Positions 33,671 to 42,426 of a stretch of 64,000 bases of DNA are shown piece by piece. This DNA comes from Halobacillus dabanensis (GTDB lineage Bacteria; Bacillota; Bacilli; Bacillales; Halobacillaceae). The notes under the pieces are model-generated. The model was not told the origin of the DNA. It ran no database searches and saw only the letters and a list, made by a program, of their open reading frames with translations. Position 1 is the first letter of the stretch. Each line of letters starts with the position of its first letter. The stretch covers positions 205,959-269,958 of the forward strand of contig NZ_FOSB01000003.1 of NCBI RefSeq assembly GCF_900114165.1. The letters run 5' to 3'. The position numbers and the translations under genes were made by a program.

Positions 33671-35257
33671 ATGAACGAACACATAACGATTGAAAATATC
33701 CTGAAAAGGAAACATTTCAAGTCCGCAGAAGTTGTCGCTGGCCGGAAGGGAATCGATCGGCTTGTCAAATGGGTTCACGTTTTTGAAGTGATCGAAGTGA
33801 GGGAGAATTTAAAGGGAGGAGAGCTCGTTTTATCTACAGGGTTCGGATGGAAAGAAGATGACCAGCTTCTCCTTCAGTTATTGGAACAACTCATTGCACG
33901 AAACGTTGCGGGGATTTGTATAGAGCTTGGAAGTTTCATTGATTACATATCAGAAGATGTGCTCGATTACGCTGATACTCATGATTTTCCGATTGTCGTC
34001 TTTCACGAAGAAGTTTCCTTCGTAGAAATTACTCAAGATATTCATGCAGATCTAATTAATCAGCAATATGAATTCATCACGAATCTAGAAGATTACTCCC
34101 AGCGTTTAAACAAACGACTACTATCCATAGATAATTACTTTGAAATATTGAAAAACCTGCAACAGTATGTCAATTGTCAGCTTGTCTATATCGCTAAGGA
34201 CCATACGGTGGTCACCTTACCTACTTTAAGGGAGAAAGAACGAGAACTAGCATTAGCAGAACTGAGAAACCCGCAAGTTGAAACAAAACGCGTATTGAAG
34301 CAGGCCGTTCAAGTGTTTGACCGAGAGTTTGCGACTATTTACCTTTTGTCCAATCAGAGAGAGTTCGGGGAGTTCGAGTCATTGTTGCTCGATCGGACAG
34401 CAACAGCTTTAGCCCAATACCTTTTACGAGAATTATATACAGAGGAAAAAAGAAAAGCTAAAGAGACAGAGTGGTTAACGGGATGGCTGCAGGGGGAGCA
34501 TGGGGAAGAGGAAATTCGCGATCGGCTAGCTGTGTATAAACTAAATACCACGGTAATCGGGGGGCTCGTCCTTACTGTTAAATTGAATATGGTGGATAGA
34601 CAAAGATCGAACCCGGATGTCACTTATTTGAATATGCTCACACACAATATATTTGACCAAAATGGTTATTACGTATTTCCGGTCGAAAAGCGTCATCAAA
34701 TTACGTACATTTTATTGAACCGCAAAGGGGAAGAAGACTGGAAGAAACGGGTGAAGCGTGGAGTAGAACGACTTCAAAAAATAAGCTTACTTAATGACGC
34801 GAGCATTTCTTCTTTCCAGATCGCGGGTGGTAAATATGTAAGAAGCCTGCACAAATTACACGAAAGCTTTCAGACTGCACAAGAGACATTAACACTGCAA
34901 AATAAATTGTCCGCTCATCAACATAAATTTTTCTATGATGATTTACACATGTATCGTTTGATATCTCTTGTGCATCAACATAGTAATCTAAATGGTTTAG
35001 TGGAAGAATATTTGGAACCGATTATCCGATATGACGAAAAACATAACACAAATCTCCTGGAGACGTTAAGGGTGTATTTGGCATGCAATGGATCAAAAAA
35101 AGAAACCGCTTCCAAAGTCTTTGTTGTTCGTCAGACCTTATATCACCGATTAGAAAAGTTAGAAAAGTTACTTGGTTCTGATTTTATGGAATGTGAAAAG
35201 AGGCAGGTCATCGAATTTGCATTGCTTGCCTATGAATATCAACGGGCTGTTCAATAA
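33671..35257 (+). CDS. PucR-family transcriptional regulator of the pyrimidine cluster
   Basis: A 528-residue regulator. The N-terminal PucR domain (residues 8-120) begins IENILKRKHFKSAEVVAGRK and includes ELVLSTGFGWK; a middle GAF-like or GGDEF-like part spans about 140-400; the C-terminal helix-turn-helix (HTH_30) is LLETLRVYLACNGSKKETAS followed by VVRQTLYHRLEKLEKLLG. PucR proteins activate purine or pyrimidine degradation genes in response to a pathway intermediate. Position inside the cluster points to control of these genes (inference). Single-gene unit with its own terminator. Confidence 0.88.
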   Translation: MNEHITIENILKRKHFKSAEVVAGRKGIDRLVKWVHVFEVIEVRENLKGGELVLSTGFGWKEDDQLLLQLLEQLIARNVAGICIELGSFIDYISEDVLDYADTHDFPIVVFHEEVSFVEITQDIHADLINQQYEFITNLEDYSQRLNKRLLSIDNYFEILKNLQQYVNCQLVYIAKDHTVVTLPTLREKERELALAELRNPQVETKRVLKQAVQVFDREFATIYLLSNQREFGEFESLLLDRTATALAQYLLRELYTEEKRKAKETEWLTGWLQGEHGEEEIRDRLAVYKLNTTVIGGLVLTVKLNMVDRQRSNPDVTYLNMLTHNIFDQNGYYVFPVEKRHQITYILLNRKGEEDWKKRVKRGVERLQKISLLNDASISSFQIAGGKYVRSLHKLHESFQTAQETLTLQNKLSAHQHKFFYDDLHMYRLISLVHQHSNLNGLVEEYLEPIIRYDEKHNTNLLETLRVYLACNGSKKETASKVFVVRQTLYHRLEKLEKLLGSDFMECEKRQVIEFALLAYEYQRAVQ

Positions 35258-35270
35258 AAAGTACTCATTC

Positions 35271-35298
35271 ACTTATCTGTTAGCGGATAAGTGTTTTT
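35271..35298 (+). terminator. Terminator of the PucR gene
   Basis: Stem ACTTATC(T) / GGATAAGT with TTTTTATTTT. Confidence 0.8.
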
Positions 35299-35490
35299 AT
35301 TTTGCTATGAAGATATAAAAGGTTTTTGGAACTGGGAGCACCAAGTTCCGGAGAGGGAGGACAACTATATCCCTTGTCATTTTGTGAAAGCGAAAAGTCG
35401 AAGGTTTTACACAATGTCTAATGAAAGTACCCCATTGATATTAGATAATTAAGATAATTCTAACAATAGAATATTAAGGGGGTTTCTCCG

Positions 35491-36837
35491 TTGACAAAAG
35501 CTGATGTGAAAAATGAAATGTTAGAGAAAGATGAAAAATATGTATGGCATTCAATGAAACCTTATAAGCCTGATGCGACCATGGTAGCGAAAAGTGCGAA
35601 AGGATCCTGGATCACCGATGTTGATGGCCAGCGTTATTTGGATGCGATGTCCGGCTTGTGGTGTGTCAATGTAGGATATGGTCGGGAAGAGTTGGCAGAA
35701 GCAGCTTATCAGCAAATGAAAGACTTGTCGTATATGCCACTCACTCAAAGCCATGAAGCCGCAATAAAATTGGGAGAGAAAATTAATCAAATGCTTGGGG
35801 ACGATTATGTGGTCTTCTTTTCCAACAGTGGGTCGGAGGCTAACGAAGCAGCCTTCAAAATGGTTCGTCAGTATCATCAGCAAAAAGGGGACCATTACCG
35901 TACAAAGTTCATTTCAAGATACCGAGCTTATCATGGAAGTTCTACAAGTGCCCTTGCCGCTACGGGGCAGGCTCAGCGGAAGTATAAGTATGAACCCCTT
36001 GGACCGGGCTTCCTGCATGTCGCTCCACCTGATGAATACAGAAATAATCATAGTGAAGCTGACCGATGGGGAGCAGAGGAAATCGACCAAGTGATGACCT
36101 GGGAATATAGCGAGTCGATCGCAGGTGTCATCATGGAACCAATCATCACGGGTGGTGGCGTCATCGTTCCTCCGGAGCAATACATGAAAGAAGTGAAGGA
36201 AATTTGTGAACACCATGGCGCACTTATGATTGTGGATGAAGTCATTTGCGGCTTCGGACGTACAGGCAAACCTTTTGGATATATGAACTATGGGGTTAAA
36301 CCGGACATCATCACGATGGCAAAAGGGATTACGAGCGCCTATTTACCTCTCTCGGCGACAGCAGTTAAACGGGAGATCTATGAAACATTCTGCGGGGATG
36401 ATACGTATGATTTCTTCCGTCATATCAATACATTCGGAGGACACCCGGCTGCCTGTGCTGTTGCGCTTAAGAACATCGAAATCATGGAAAAAGAAAACCT
36501 GTTTGACCGGTCCCGTGACCTTGGAGAAGCGTTGAAAAATGACTTGGGTAATAGGCTGCAGGGACATGACAATGTTGGGGATGTGCGGGGGAAAGGACTG
36601 TTAATCGGTATCGAAATGGTCGAGGATAAACAAACGAAAGAACCGCTGGCTGCTGACCAAGTCAATCGGATTATAGGTTTTTGTAAAGATAAAGGCATTA
36701 TTATCGGCAAGAATGGGATGACGGTGGCTGGATTCAACAATGTCCTGACACTCGCCCCGCCGCTTTCGATCGAAGAAGAGGATATCAAGTTACTACTAGA
36801 CACGGTGGTGGAAGCCATCCATTCAATCGGGTCGTAA
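35491..36837 (+). CDS. Class III aminotransferase, probable beta-alanine aminotransferase
   Basis: A 448-residue PLP enzyme. Motifs: GSEANEAAFKMVRQYHQQKG, ISRYRAYHGSSTSALAATG, IVDEVICGFGRTGKPFGY, and the PLP lysine in DIITMAKGITSAYLPLSA. It belongs to the omega-amino acid:pyruvate group. In this cluster it should move the amino group of beta-alanine to pyruvate, giving malonate semialdehyde (used by MmsA) and L-alanine (used by Ald downstream). The start is TTG 35491 after AAGGGGG. It precedes ald by 14 bases, so the two are one unit. Confidence 0.87.
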   Translation: MTKADVKNEMLEKDEKYVWHSMKPYKPDATMVAKSAKGSWITDVDGQRYLDAMSGLWCVNVGYGREELAEAAYQQMKDLSYMPLTQSHEAAIKLGEKINQMLGDDYVVFFSNSGSEANEAAFKMVRQYHQQKGDHYRTKFISRYRAYHGSSTSALAATGQAQRKYKYEPLGPGFLHVAPPDEYRNNHSEADRWGAEEIDQVMTWEYSESIAGVIMEPIITGGGVIVPPEQYMKEVKEICEHHGALMIVDEVICGFGRTGKPFGYMNYGVKPDIITMAKGITSAYLPLSATAVKREIYETFCGDDTYDFFRHINTFGGHPAACAVALKNIEIMEKENLFDRSRDLGEALKNDLGNRLQGHDNVGDVRGKGLLIGIEMVEDKQTKEPLAADQVNRIIGFCKDKGIIIGKNGMTVAGFNNVLTLAPPLSIEEEDIKLLLDTVVEAIHSIGS

Positions 36838-36851
36838 CAGGGGGCTAAATA

Positions 36852-37994
36852 GTGCGCATCGGAATACCGAAAGAAATTAAAAACAATGAGAACCGTGTTG
36901 CCATCACTCCTGCCGGTGCTATGAACTTAATCAATGAGGGGCATGAAGTTTTTTTAGAAAAAAATGCAGGATTGCGCTCTGGTTTTTCTAATCAACAGTA
37001 TGAAGAAGTAGGAGTGAAAATCGTCGATTCTGCAGCAGAGGTATGGGCCCAGTCGATGGTCCTTAAGGTGAAAGAACCATTAGCAGAAGAGTACGGGTAT
37101 TTTTATGAAGGACTCATTTTGTTCACCTATCTTCATTTAGCTGCTGATGAAGAACTGACCAAAGCTTTAGTGGCTAAAAAAGTAATCGCTCTGGCTTATG
37201 AAACCGTGCAGGCAGGAGATGGATCTTTACCTTTATTGACACCTATGAGTGAAGTCGCTGGTCGGATGGCGACACAAAAAGGTGCCCAATTCCTGGAACG
37301 GATGCACGGAGGAAAAGGGATTTTACTAGGTGGGGTCCCTGGAGTGAAAAGAGGAAAAGTGACAATAATTGGTGGAGGAGTTGTTGGTACGAATGCAGCG
37401 AAGATTGCGATCGGTCTTGGAGCTGATGTCACCATCATAGATTTGAATCCGGAAAGACTTCGCCAGCTTGATGACATATTCGGCTCTGCCATTAATACGC
37501 TTATATCCAACCCTTTGAACTTGAGTGAAGCTATTCAGGAGTCTGACCTTGTCGTTGGTGCTGTACTTATTCCAGGAGCTAAGGCACCGAAGCTTGTGAC
37601 AGAAGAAATGGTGAAATCAATGAGCAGGGGGAGTGTTATTGTTGACGTGGCAGTTGATCAAGGAGGAATCGTTGAAACAGTGGATCATGTTACAACCCAT
37701 GACGATCCGACCTTTATTAAACACGGAGTAGTCCACTATGCTGTAGGAAATATGCCTGGTGCTGTACCTCAAACTTCGACTCTCGCATTAACAAACGTCA
37801 CTATACCTTATGCAATTCAAATTGCAAACAAAGGGTATGAAAAAGCCTGCAAGGAAAATCCAGCCTTATTCAAGGGGATCAATGTAGTGAATGGTAGTGT
37901 GATTTATAAAGAGGTTGCAGAAGCTCATGGGCTCGATTATTTAGATGTAGACAAAACATTAGGGGATAAAAGCTTTGTACCTTTAAAAGAATGA
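36852..37994 (+). CDS. ald: Alanine dehydrogenase
   Basis: A 380-residue enzyme with [20 protein letters not shown] at the start, the catalytic His in [10 protein letters not shown], and NAD motif [20 protein letters not shown]. It deaminates L-alanine to pyruvate and ammonium. Paired with the aminotransferase, it would regenerate pyruvate as amino acceptor and release pyrimidine nitrogen as ammonium. The start is GTG after a GGGGC site. The length is normal for the family. Confidence 0.94.
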   Translation: MRIGIPKEIKNNENRVAITPAGAMNLINEGHEVFLEKNAGLRSGFSNQQYEEVGVKIVDSAAEVWAQSMVLKVKEPLAEEYGYFYEGLILFTYLHLAADEELTKALVAKKVIALAYETVQAGDGSLPLLTPMSEVAGRMATQKGAQFLERMHGGKGILLGGVPGVKRGKVTIIGGGVVGTNAAKIAIGLGADVTIIDLNPERLRQLDDIFGSAINTLISNPLNLSEAIQESDLVVGAVLIPGAKAPKLVTEEMVKSMSRGSVIVDVAVDQGGIVETVDHVTTHDDPTFIKHGVVHYAVGNMPGAVPQTSTLALTNVTIPYAIQIANKGYEKACKENPALFKGINVVNGSVIYKEVAEAHGLDYLDVDKTLGDKSFVPLKE

Positions 37995-38342
37995 AGAGGG
38001 GGGACATAAGAAGGAAAAATAGCCGGTCAGCAATTCAAATCATGAAAATAAAAACGCATGAAATCAAGATTCTTAGATCAGATTTCATGCGTTTTAATCA
38101 TTTTAAACTGGCGTTGCTCCTGCGTTGTTATTTTTATGAAATGTACTTTAAAGGTTCATAGTTGCATAAGGGGCAGCCATCATGGATTCATCACTCACTT
38201 TATCTATCAGACTGCCCTCGCTTTCTGTCTTGTTGTATGTGATGAGAGAAGCAAAGAATGTACCTCTTGGTCATATTCCTATCCTTACCGAGTTTAGGCA
38301 CCGGACATGGGCGGTTTAATGGAGAAGTTGGAGCTGAGGTCT
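37995..38342. other. Gap after ald
   Basis: Holds the ald terminator at 38051-38095. The rest (38096-38342) shows no convincing gene on either strand. Confidence 0.5.
38051..38095. terminator. Terminator of aminotransferase-ald
   Basis: Perfect 15-bp stem AAAACGCATGAAATC with its complement, 15-base loop, T run. It is related in sequence to the hairpin at 45714-45758. Confidence 0.88.
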
Positions 38343-38531
38343 TCAACGATTCCAAAAAATCCTTTTCAATTCTTCTGTGTTCAGCATGCTCCAGGAAACG
38401 TCTATCGAATAATCCGTCCAATGGATGCCGGTTAACAAACCAGAGAGAATGATGCCTCCGAACAATAGGGTATAGGTGAACAGCATGACTAAGTAGTAAT
38501 CGAAATCAGCGTGAGTAAAACGGCGTTTCAT
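38343..38531 (-). CDS. Small membrane protein, unknown
   Basis: A 62-residue protein: MKRRFTHADFDYYLVMLFTY, one clear membrane helix (about 13-34, MLFTYTLLFGGIILSGLLTG), then a polar C-terminus WTDYSIDVSWSMLN. RBS AAGGAG is seven bases before ATG 38531. No family recognised. The positive-inside rule puts the N-terminus in the cytoplasm. The 230 bases upstream hold nothing clear. Confidence 0.6.
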   Translation of the reverse strand: MKRRFTHADFDYYLVMLFTYTLLFGGIILSGLLTGIHWTDYSIDVSWSMLNTEELKRIFWNR

Positions 38532-38762
38532 CTCATTTCTCCTTCAGAAGATGGAATCTCCAAAATCGAACAACCATTCCTACTATGATTGAAATTAGTA
38601 TAGCAGGTCGTAGGAAGTTTTGATATGAAATGAAAAATAAAGATTGAACAGAAAGATCTGATCGATTCCTTACATGGTGAAATCAAATAAAATGGGAGAA
38701 TACAAAATGATTTCATAGACGTGCGTTACTTGAAAATGGCTTGACTACCATCTTTAAATAGC

Positions 38763-38789
38763 AAAAAAAAGACGAGCTCATTGCTCGTC
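38763..38789 (-). terminator. Terminator of the excalibur surface protein gene
   Basis: Stem GACGAGC / GCTCGTC, five-base loop, eight T's on the minus strand. Confidence 0.85.
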
Positions 38790-38818
38790 CTTAGTGGGGA
38801 TGGTGTATACGATTTAGA

Positions 38819-39232
38819 TTATTCTTCTCTACGTACGACAAAGACTGCACCACTAAGAACTGACAGACCTAATCCTAACAACGCATATGTAGCATACGGT
38901 GCGGACGTTTCTGGAAGTTCTCCACCTTCTTCTCCACTCGACTCATCAGAAGACGAATCGTCTTCTTCGGTCGCTTCTTCATCTTCTGTAGCGGACTCAT
39001 CTGAGGAACTTTCAGAAGATTCACCGCCCAGACTTTCACAAGGGATACCGTCCTTATCCCGGTCTAACCTATCAGGGTCATTATTTTCATCATAACCATT
39101 TTCTTCCCAATAAGCTTCTGCCTCTGCAGTCGTTTCAAAATCACTGCAATCCTTATCCTCTGCAGCGCCGACTACCCCGGAGGTGCTGAATACCAAACCG
39201 ATCGCAAACAATCCAGTCAACCATTTTTTCAT
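38819..39232 (-). CDS. Excalibur-domain protein with LPxTG-like cell-wall anchor
   Basis: A 137-residue secreted protein. Signal peptide at 1-23 (MKKWLTGLFAIGLVFSTSGV), an excalibur calcium-binding domain at about 26-67 (KDCSDFETTAEAEAYW ... DRDKDGIPCESL, with paired Cys and a DxDxDG loop), a Ser/Glu/Asp-rich spacer (70-105), then LPETS, a membrane helix and RREE. The end follows the sortase sorting-signal plan although the motif is LPETS rather than LPxTG, so it may be wall-anchored or stay in the membrane. The DxDG-Cys domain is shared with the nuclease lipoprotein at 45795. Confidence 0.85.
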   Translation of the reverse strand: MKKWLTGLFAIGLVFSTSGVVGAAEDKDCSDFETTAEAEAYWEENGYDENNDPDRLDRDKDGIPCESLGGESSESSSDESATEDEEATEEDDSSSDESSGEEGGELPETSAPYATYALLGLGLSVLSGAVFVVRREE

Positions 39233-39374
39233 TTGAATGAACTCCTTGTTTTAGAAATTCACCATCACCCTTGGATATTTTTGTATATATTTGGTCTATT
39301 TCCTCCCATTTGACAATTTAAACCATATAATCCCAAGAAACATTATTTTTATTTAGATAATCAGATTCATTTGG

Positions 39375-39409
39375 AAAAAAAAGCATAAGGCCGGGGGCCC
39401 TATGCTTTA
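39375..39409 (-). terminator. Terminator of rlmN-type gene
   Basis: Minus-strand stem AAAGCATAGGGCC / GGCCTTATGCTTT, three-base loop and T run; includes the stop codon. Confidence 0.85.
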
Positions 39410-40492
39410 GTTTGTTTGTATTTTTTTCTTTTTGCGTGCCTTTTCTTTCTCAATTTGCTTACTGCGCAATTGACCACAAGCCGCATCGATGTCTGTACCG
39501 TGCTCTGTACGAACCCCGCATTTGATTCCTCGGTCCATCAATGTTTGATAGAAGGTAAGAATCGCTTCCTTTTCGCTCCGTTCATACGGATGGTCGGCAA
39601 CGGGGTTGTAAGGTATTAAGTTTACATACGACAAGTGGCGTTTATCTTTCAGCAGGTCTGCCAGTTGTTCGGCTTCTTTTTTGTGATCGTTAACGTCCTT
39701 AAGCAAAATATATTCAAAAGTAATTCGCCTGTTCGTTTTTTCCAGATAGTAGTCAATGGCAGGCATCAACTTCTCTAAAGGATAAGCCCGATTGATTTTC
39801 ATGATTTTTGTACGTAATTCATTGTTTGGTGCGTGGATAGAAAGTGCCAGGTTGATCTGGATACCTTCATCTGCAAATTCGTACATTTTCGGGGCGATCC
39901 CACTCGTAGAAACTGTGATATGGCGGGCTCCGATTGAAAGTCCTTTTTTGTCATTGACAACTTTAAGGAAGTCGATCAAGTTTTCATAGTTGTCGAATGG
40001 TTCACCAATCCCCATGACTACGATATGACTGACACGTTCATCTTTACCCTGAGAATCCAAGTGTTGTTGAACTTGCATGATCTGTTCGACAATCTCGCCA
40101 CTAGTTAAGTCACGGTTCTTACGCAGGATTCCACTTGCACAGAAGGAACAGCCAATGTTACAGCCTACCTGAGTCGTTACACAAACAGATAATCCGTAGT
40201 TAAAACGCATCAAAACCGTTTCGATTACGTTACCATCATGCAATTTAAAAAGAAACTTAACCGTTCCGTCTTTCGATTCTTGCTTGATTTCCTCTGATAG
40301 TGTCTCTATTGTAAAATGTTGTTGAAGAAGGTCGATACAGGATTGGTTAACATTTTTCATTTGTGAAAAGTCTGTCACACGTTTCTGGTAAAGCCAGTCC
40401 CATACTTGCTTGGAGTGGAACTTTTTCTCTCCGTGATCTATAAGCCAATTGGTCAATTGTTCAAACGTCAATCCGTAAATGGATCGTTTCAT
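39407..40492 (-). CDS. rlmN: RlmN/Cfr-family radical SAM 23S rRNA methyltransferase
   Basis: A 361-residue enzyme with the radical SAM motif CNIGCSFC, the family stretches [19 protein letters not shown] and [19 protein letters not shown], and the closing Cys in [11 protein letters not shown] that forms the methyl intermediate. It methylates C2 of A2503 in 23S rRNA (RlmN) or, in Cfr, C8. The [18 protein letters not shown] version is close to the lactic-acid-bacterial RlmN type, not the CASTLGG type of B. subtilis YloN, so it may be a second paralogue beside a housekeeping rlmN (inference). A basic tail ([13 protein letters not shown]) is unusual. Monocistronic. Confidence 0.88.
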   Translation of the reverse strand: MKRSIYGLTFEQLTNWLIDHGEKKFHSKQVWDWLYQKRVTDFSQMKNVNQSCIDLLQQHFTIETLSEEIKQESKDGTVKFLFKLHDGNVIETVLMRFNYGLSVCVTTQVGCNIGCSFCASGILRKNRDLTSGEIVEQIMQVQQHLDSQGKDERVSHIVVMGIGEPFDNYENLIDFLKVVNDKKGLSIGARHITVSTSGIAPKMYEFADEGIQINLALSIHAPNNELRTKIMKINRAYPLEKLMPAIDYYLEKTNRRITFEYILLKDVNDHKKEAEQLADLLKDKRHLSYVNLIPYNPVADHPYERSEKEAILTFYQTLMDRGIKCGVRTEHGTDIDAACGQLRSKQIEKEKARKKKKIQTN

Positions 40493-40666
40493 ATATACGC
40501 TCCTCTTTAAAAAAAATCGCTATTCCAATAATAATCGATTTGGATGATAGAAACAACCAGAAAGCGAATGTTGTAATTTTACAATAAATTTCTCTTTATT
40601 TGGAAGGATAATAGATAAAGGTTATTTGGAGTTTGTTAATATTGTTCAAGTATGGGGGATTAGGAG

Positions 40667-40747
40667 TTGAATAAATTTTATTTGAGAGAGCGTGCTAAAG
40701 TGTTGTGGAAAATAGCAGCTATCTTGGAAAAGGGGGGAGCAACATGA
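40667..40747 (+). CDS. Possible 26-residue leader ORF overlapping the next start
   Basis: TTG start, product MNKFYLRERAKVLWKIAAIL then EKGGAT. Its TGA overlaps the ATG of the following gene (ATGA). GGGGGA lies seven bases upstream. The coupling and the helical, basic composition look non-random, but the ORF is very short. Confidence 0.35.
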   Translation: MNKFYLRERAKVLWKIAAILEKGGAT

Positions 40748-41241
40748 AGAAAAAGGGGATTGGGGTTGCAGTATGTTTCATCGTTTTACTTCTAATTGGT
40801 GGTTTTATATACATAAACTATTCCCCGCCCCTGGTAGCTGGCAATGGAATCGGATCTACAAATGATGAAAAAGTAAAAATAGTAGAAATGGAGAATCGGT
40901 ACAGATTTGGGAAGATTCAGGTGACAGATGTGTTCGTAAATGACGGAAAACAACCACTAGAAAGCAAAATTCAGGTTAGCAACCATCAAAAAGGTTTTAT
41001 TATTACGGCCGACTTTTATGGCGAAGAAGCGGAAAGGTTCACATTTAAAAACCTGGAAAGTATAAAAACCCCGCCCAATACCGCTCCAGCTAAACAGTTG
41101 CAAAAGTTGAATGAAGGAAAAGTTTCCGGTGTGGACTTTATCTATGCCGTCCATGTCAGTCATGACGAGAGTGTCAATCAAATGACAGTTCAATATGAAT
41201 ATTTAGGGATGTCTTATGACATGGTCATCTCAACAAATTAA
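40744..41241 (+). CDS. Membrane-anchored or secreted hypothetical protein
   Basis: A 165-residue protein. KKKGIGVAVCFIVLLLIGGF is a signal anchor or uncleaved signal (residues 2-25); the rest is extracellular and beta-rich (VKIVEMENRYRFGKIQVTDV, NQMTVQYEYLGMSYDMVIS). No family recognised. GGGGGGAG is seven bases before ATG 40744. It appears coupled to the small frame upstream. Confidence 0.7.
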   Translation: MKKKGIGVAVCFIVLLLIGGFIYINYSPPLVAGNGIGSTNDEKVKIVEMENRYRFGKIQVTDVFVNDGKQPLESKIQVSNHQKGFIITADFYGEEAERFTFKNLESIKTPPNTAPAKQLQKLNEGKVSGVDFIYAVHVSHDESVNQMTVQYEYLGMSYDMVISTN

Positions 41242-41466
41242 CTAAACTGTTAGCATGAAACTTTAGGAGAAAATTGATGTATATCTTAATACGGGACAGT
41301 TCCTTGGATTCGGATAAGTACCGTTTGGTCTTTTGATAAGAGGGTAATTGATATCAATATATCTTATGGTAAAGATTGGTGGGGCATTAGGGGATGGTAG
41401 GACATGTCGTCCGTGGAAAGCAACCCATGCCCACTGACTTGTATGTGCAGGTGTAGGGGGGATTAA

Positions 41467-42351
41467 ATGAAAATAAAAGGGATTATTCTTGTTTTAATCG
41501 GAGCCGCAAGTTTTGGTCTTACTCCGATTTTTGTAAAAACAGGATTTCGACAAGGCTATTCTTTAGGAGAAATAAATATTATCCAAATGATTTTCGCTTT
41601 TATTGTATTACTAGCATTAAGCTTATTTAAGCAGCTGTCTATGAGAGGCCTCTCCAGAAAAGATGTATGGAAGGTGATGGGGACAGGGACATCAGTAGGT
41701 CTGACAAGTGTTTTCTACTACGGTGCCATGCAATTTTTACCTGCATCTCTTGCTATTATCCTCTTATTTCAATTTGTGTGGATTGGTATGATATATGAAT
41801 GGTTTTTTACGAAAATAAAACCGACAATCATTAATTTCCTCTCTTTATTCGTAACCTTAGCGGGAGTCGTACTTGCTTCTGACATTATGAGTGGTGGCTT
41901 TTTTGAATTTCCTCCTATGGGGCTCTTGTTAGGGATTTTATCTGGATTTTCGTATGCAGCCTTTGTCTTTTTTAGTGGACAGGTAGCTACAAAGACTCAT
42001 CCAATTTTGCGGAGTACGTTGATGGTTACAGGCTCTCTCATCATTATCCTGATCATTTTTGTCCAGGATCTTTCTACGCTTCCTGTACTGGATGGGCAAC
42101 TGTGGACGATAGGTGCTGGGGTCGCTCTTGTAGGAGCTATCATTCCACCTTTGTTTTTTGCTGGCGGGGCTCCACTGATCTCGGGCCGACTTGCAAATGT
42201 GTTGAGTTCGGTTGAACTGCCGGTAGCTATTGTTTCCGCTATGTTGATCCTTTCTGAATCTGTTTCTTTCATACAATGGATAGGGGTCCTGTTAATTATT
42301 GCAGCAATACTGATAAACGAATCAGGAGAGAAACTTACAAAGAAACTTTGA
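41467..42351 (+). CDS. EamA/DMT-family transporter
   Basis: A 294-residue protein with ten predicted helices in two EamA repeats (LVLIGAASFGLTPIFVKTGF near the start, and PPMGLLLGILSGFSYAAFVF in the second half). Drug/metabolite transporters of this type export or import small metabolites; the substrate is unknown. GGGGGG precedes ATG 41467. Single gene, strong terminator after it. The 225 bases before it hold no gene. Confidence 0.88.
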   Translation: MKIKGIILVLIGAASFGLTPIFVKTGFRQGYSLGEINIIQMIFAFIVLLALSLFKQLSMRGLSRKDVWKVMGTGTSVGLTSVFYYGAMQFLPASLAIILLFQFVWIGMIYEWFFTKIKPTIINFLSLFVTLAGVVLASDIMSGGFFEFPPMGLLLGILSGFSYAAFVFFSGQVATKTHPILRSTLMVTGSLIIILIIFVQDLSTLPVLDGQLWTIGAGVALVGAIIPPLFFAGGAPLISGRLANVLSSVELPVAIVSAMLILSESVSFIQWIGVLLIIAAILINESGEKLTKKL

Positions 42352-42366
42352 TTAGCATAAGAACCT

Positions 42367-42405
42367 AAAAAGCCAGACGCTCCTTACAAAGGGGTCTGGC
42401 TTTTT
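42367..42405. terminator. Terminator between the EamA gene and the TRAP operon
   Basis: Stem AAAAAGCCAGAC with its complement, loop of 15 bases, T runs on both strands; shared by the two convergent units. Confidence 0.9.
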
Positions 42406-42426
42406 ACTTCCTCAGTTTTCTGGACA

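Noticed and set aside
38781..39095. 104-codon plus-strand Ser/Asp-rich frame
   Set aside because: Mirror of the acidic Ser/Glu linker of the excalibur surface protein on the other strand.
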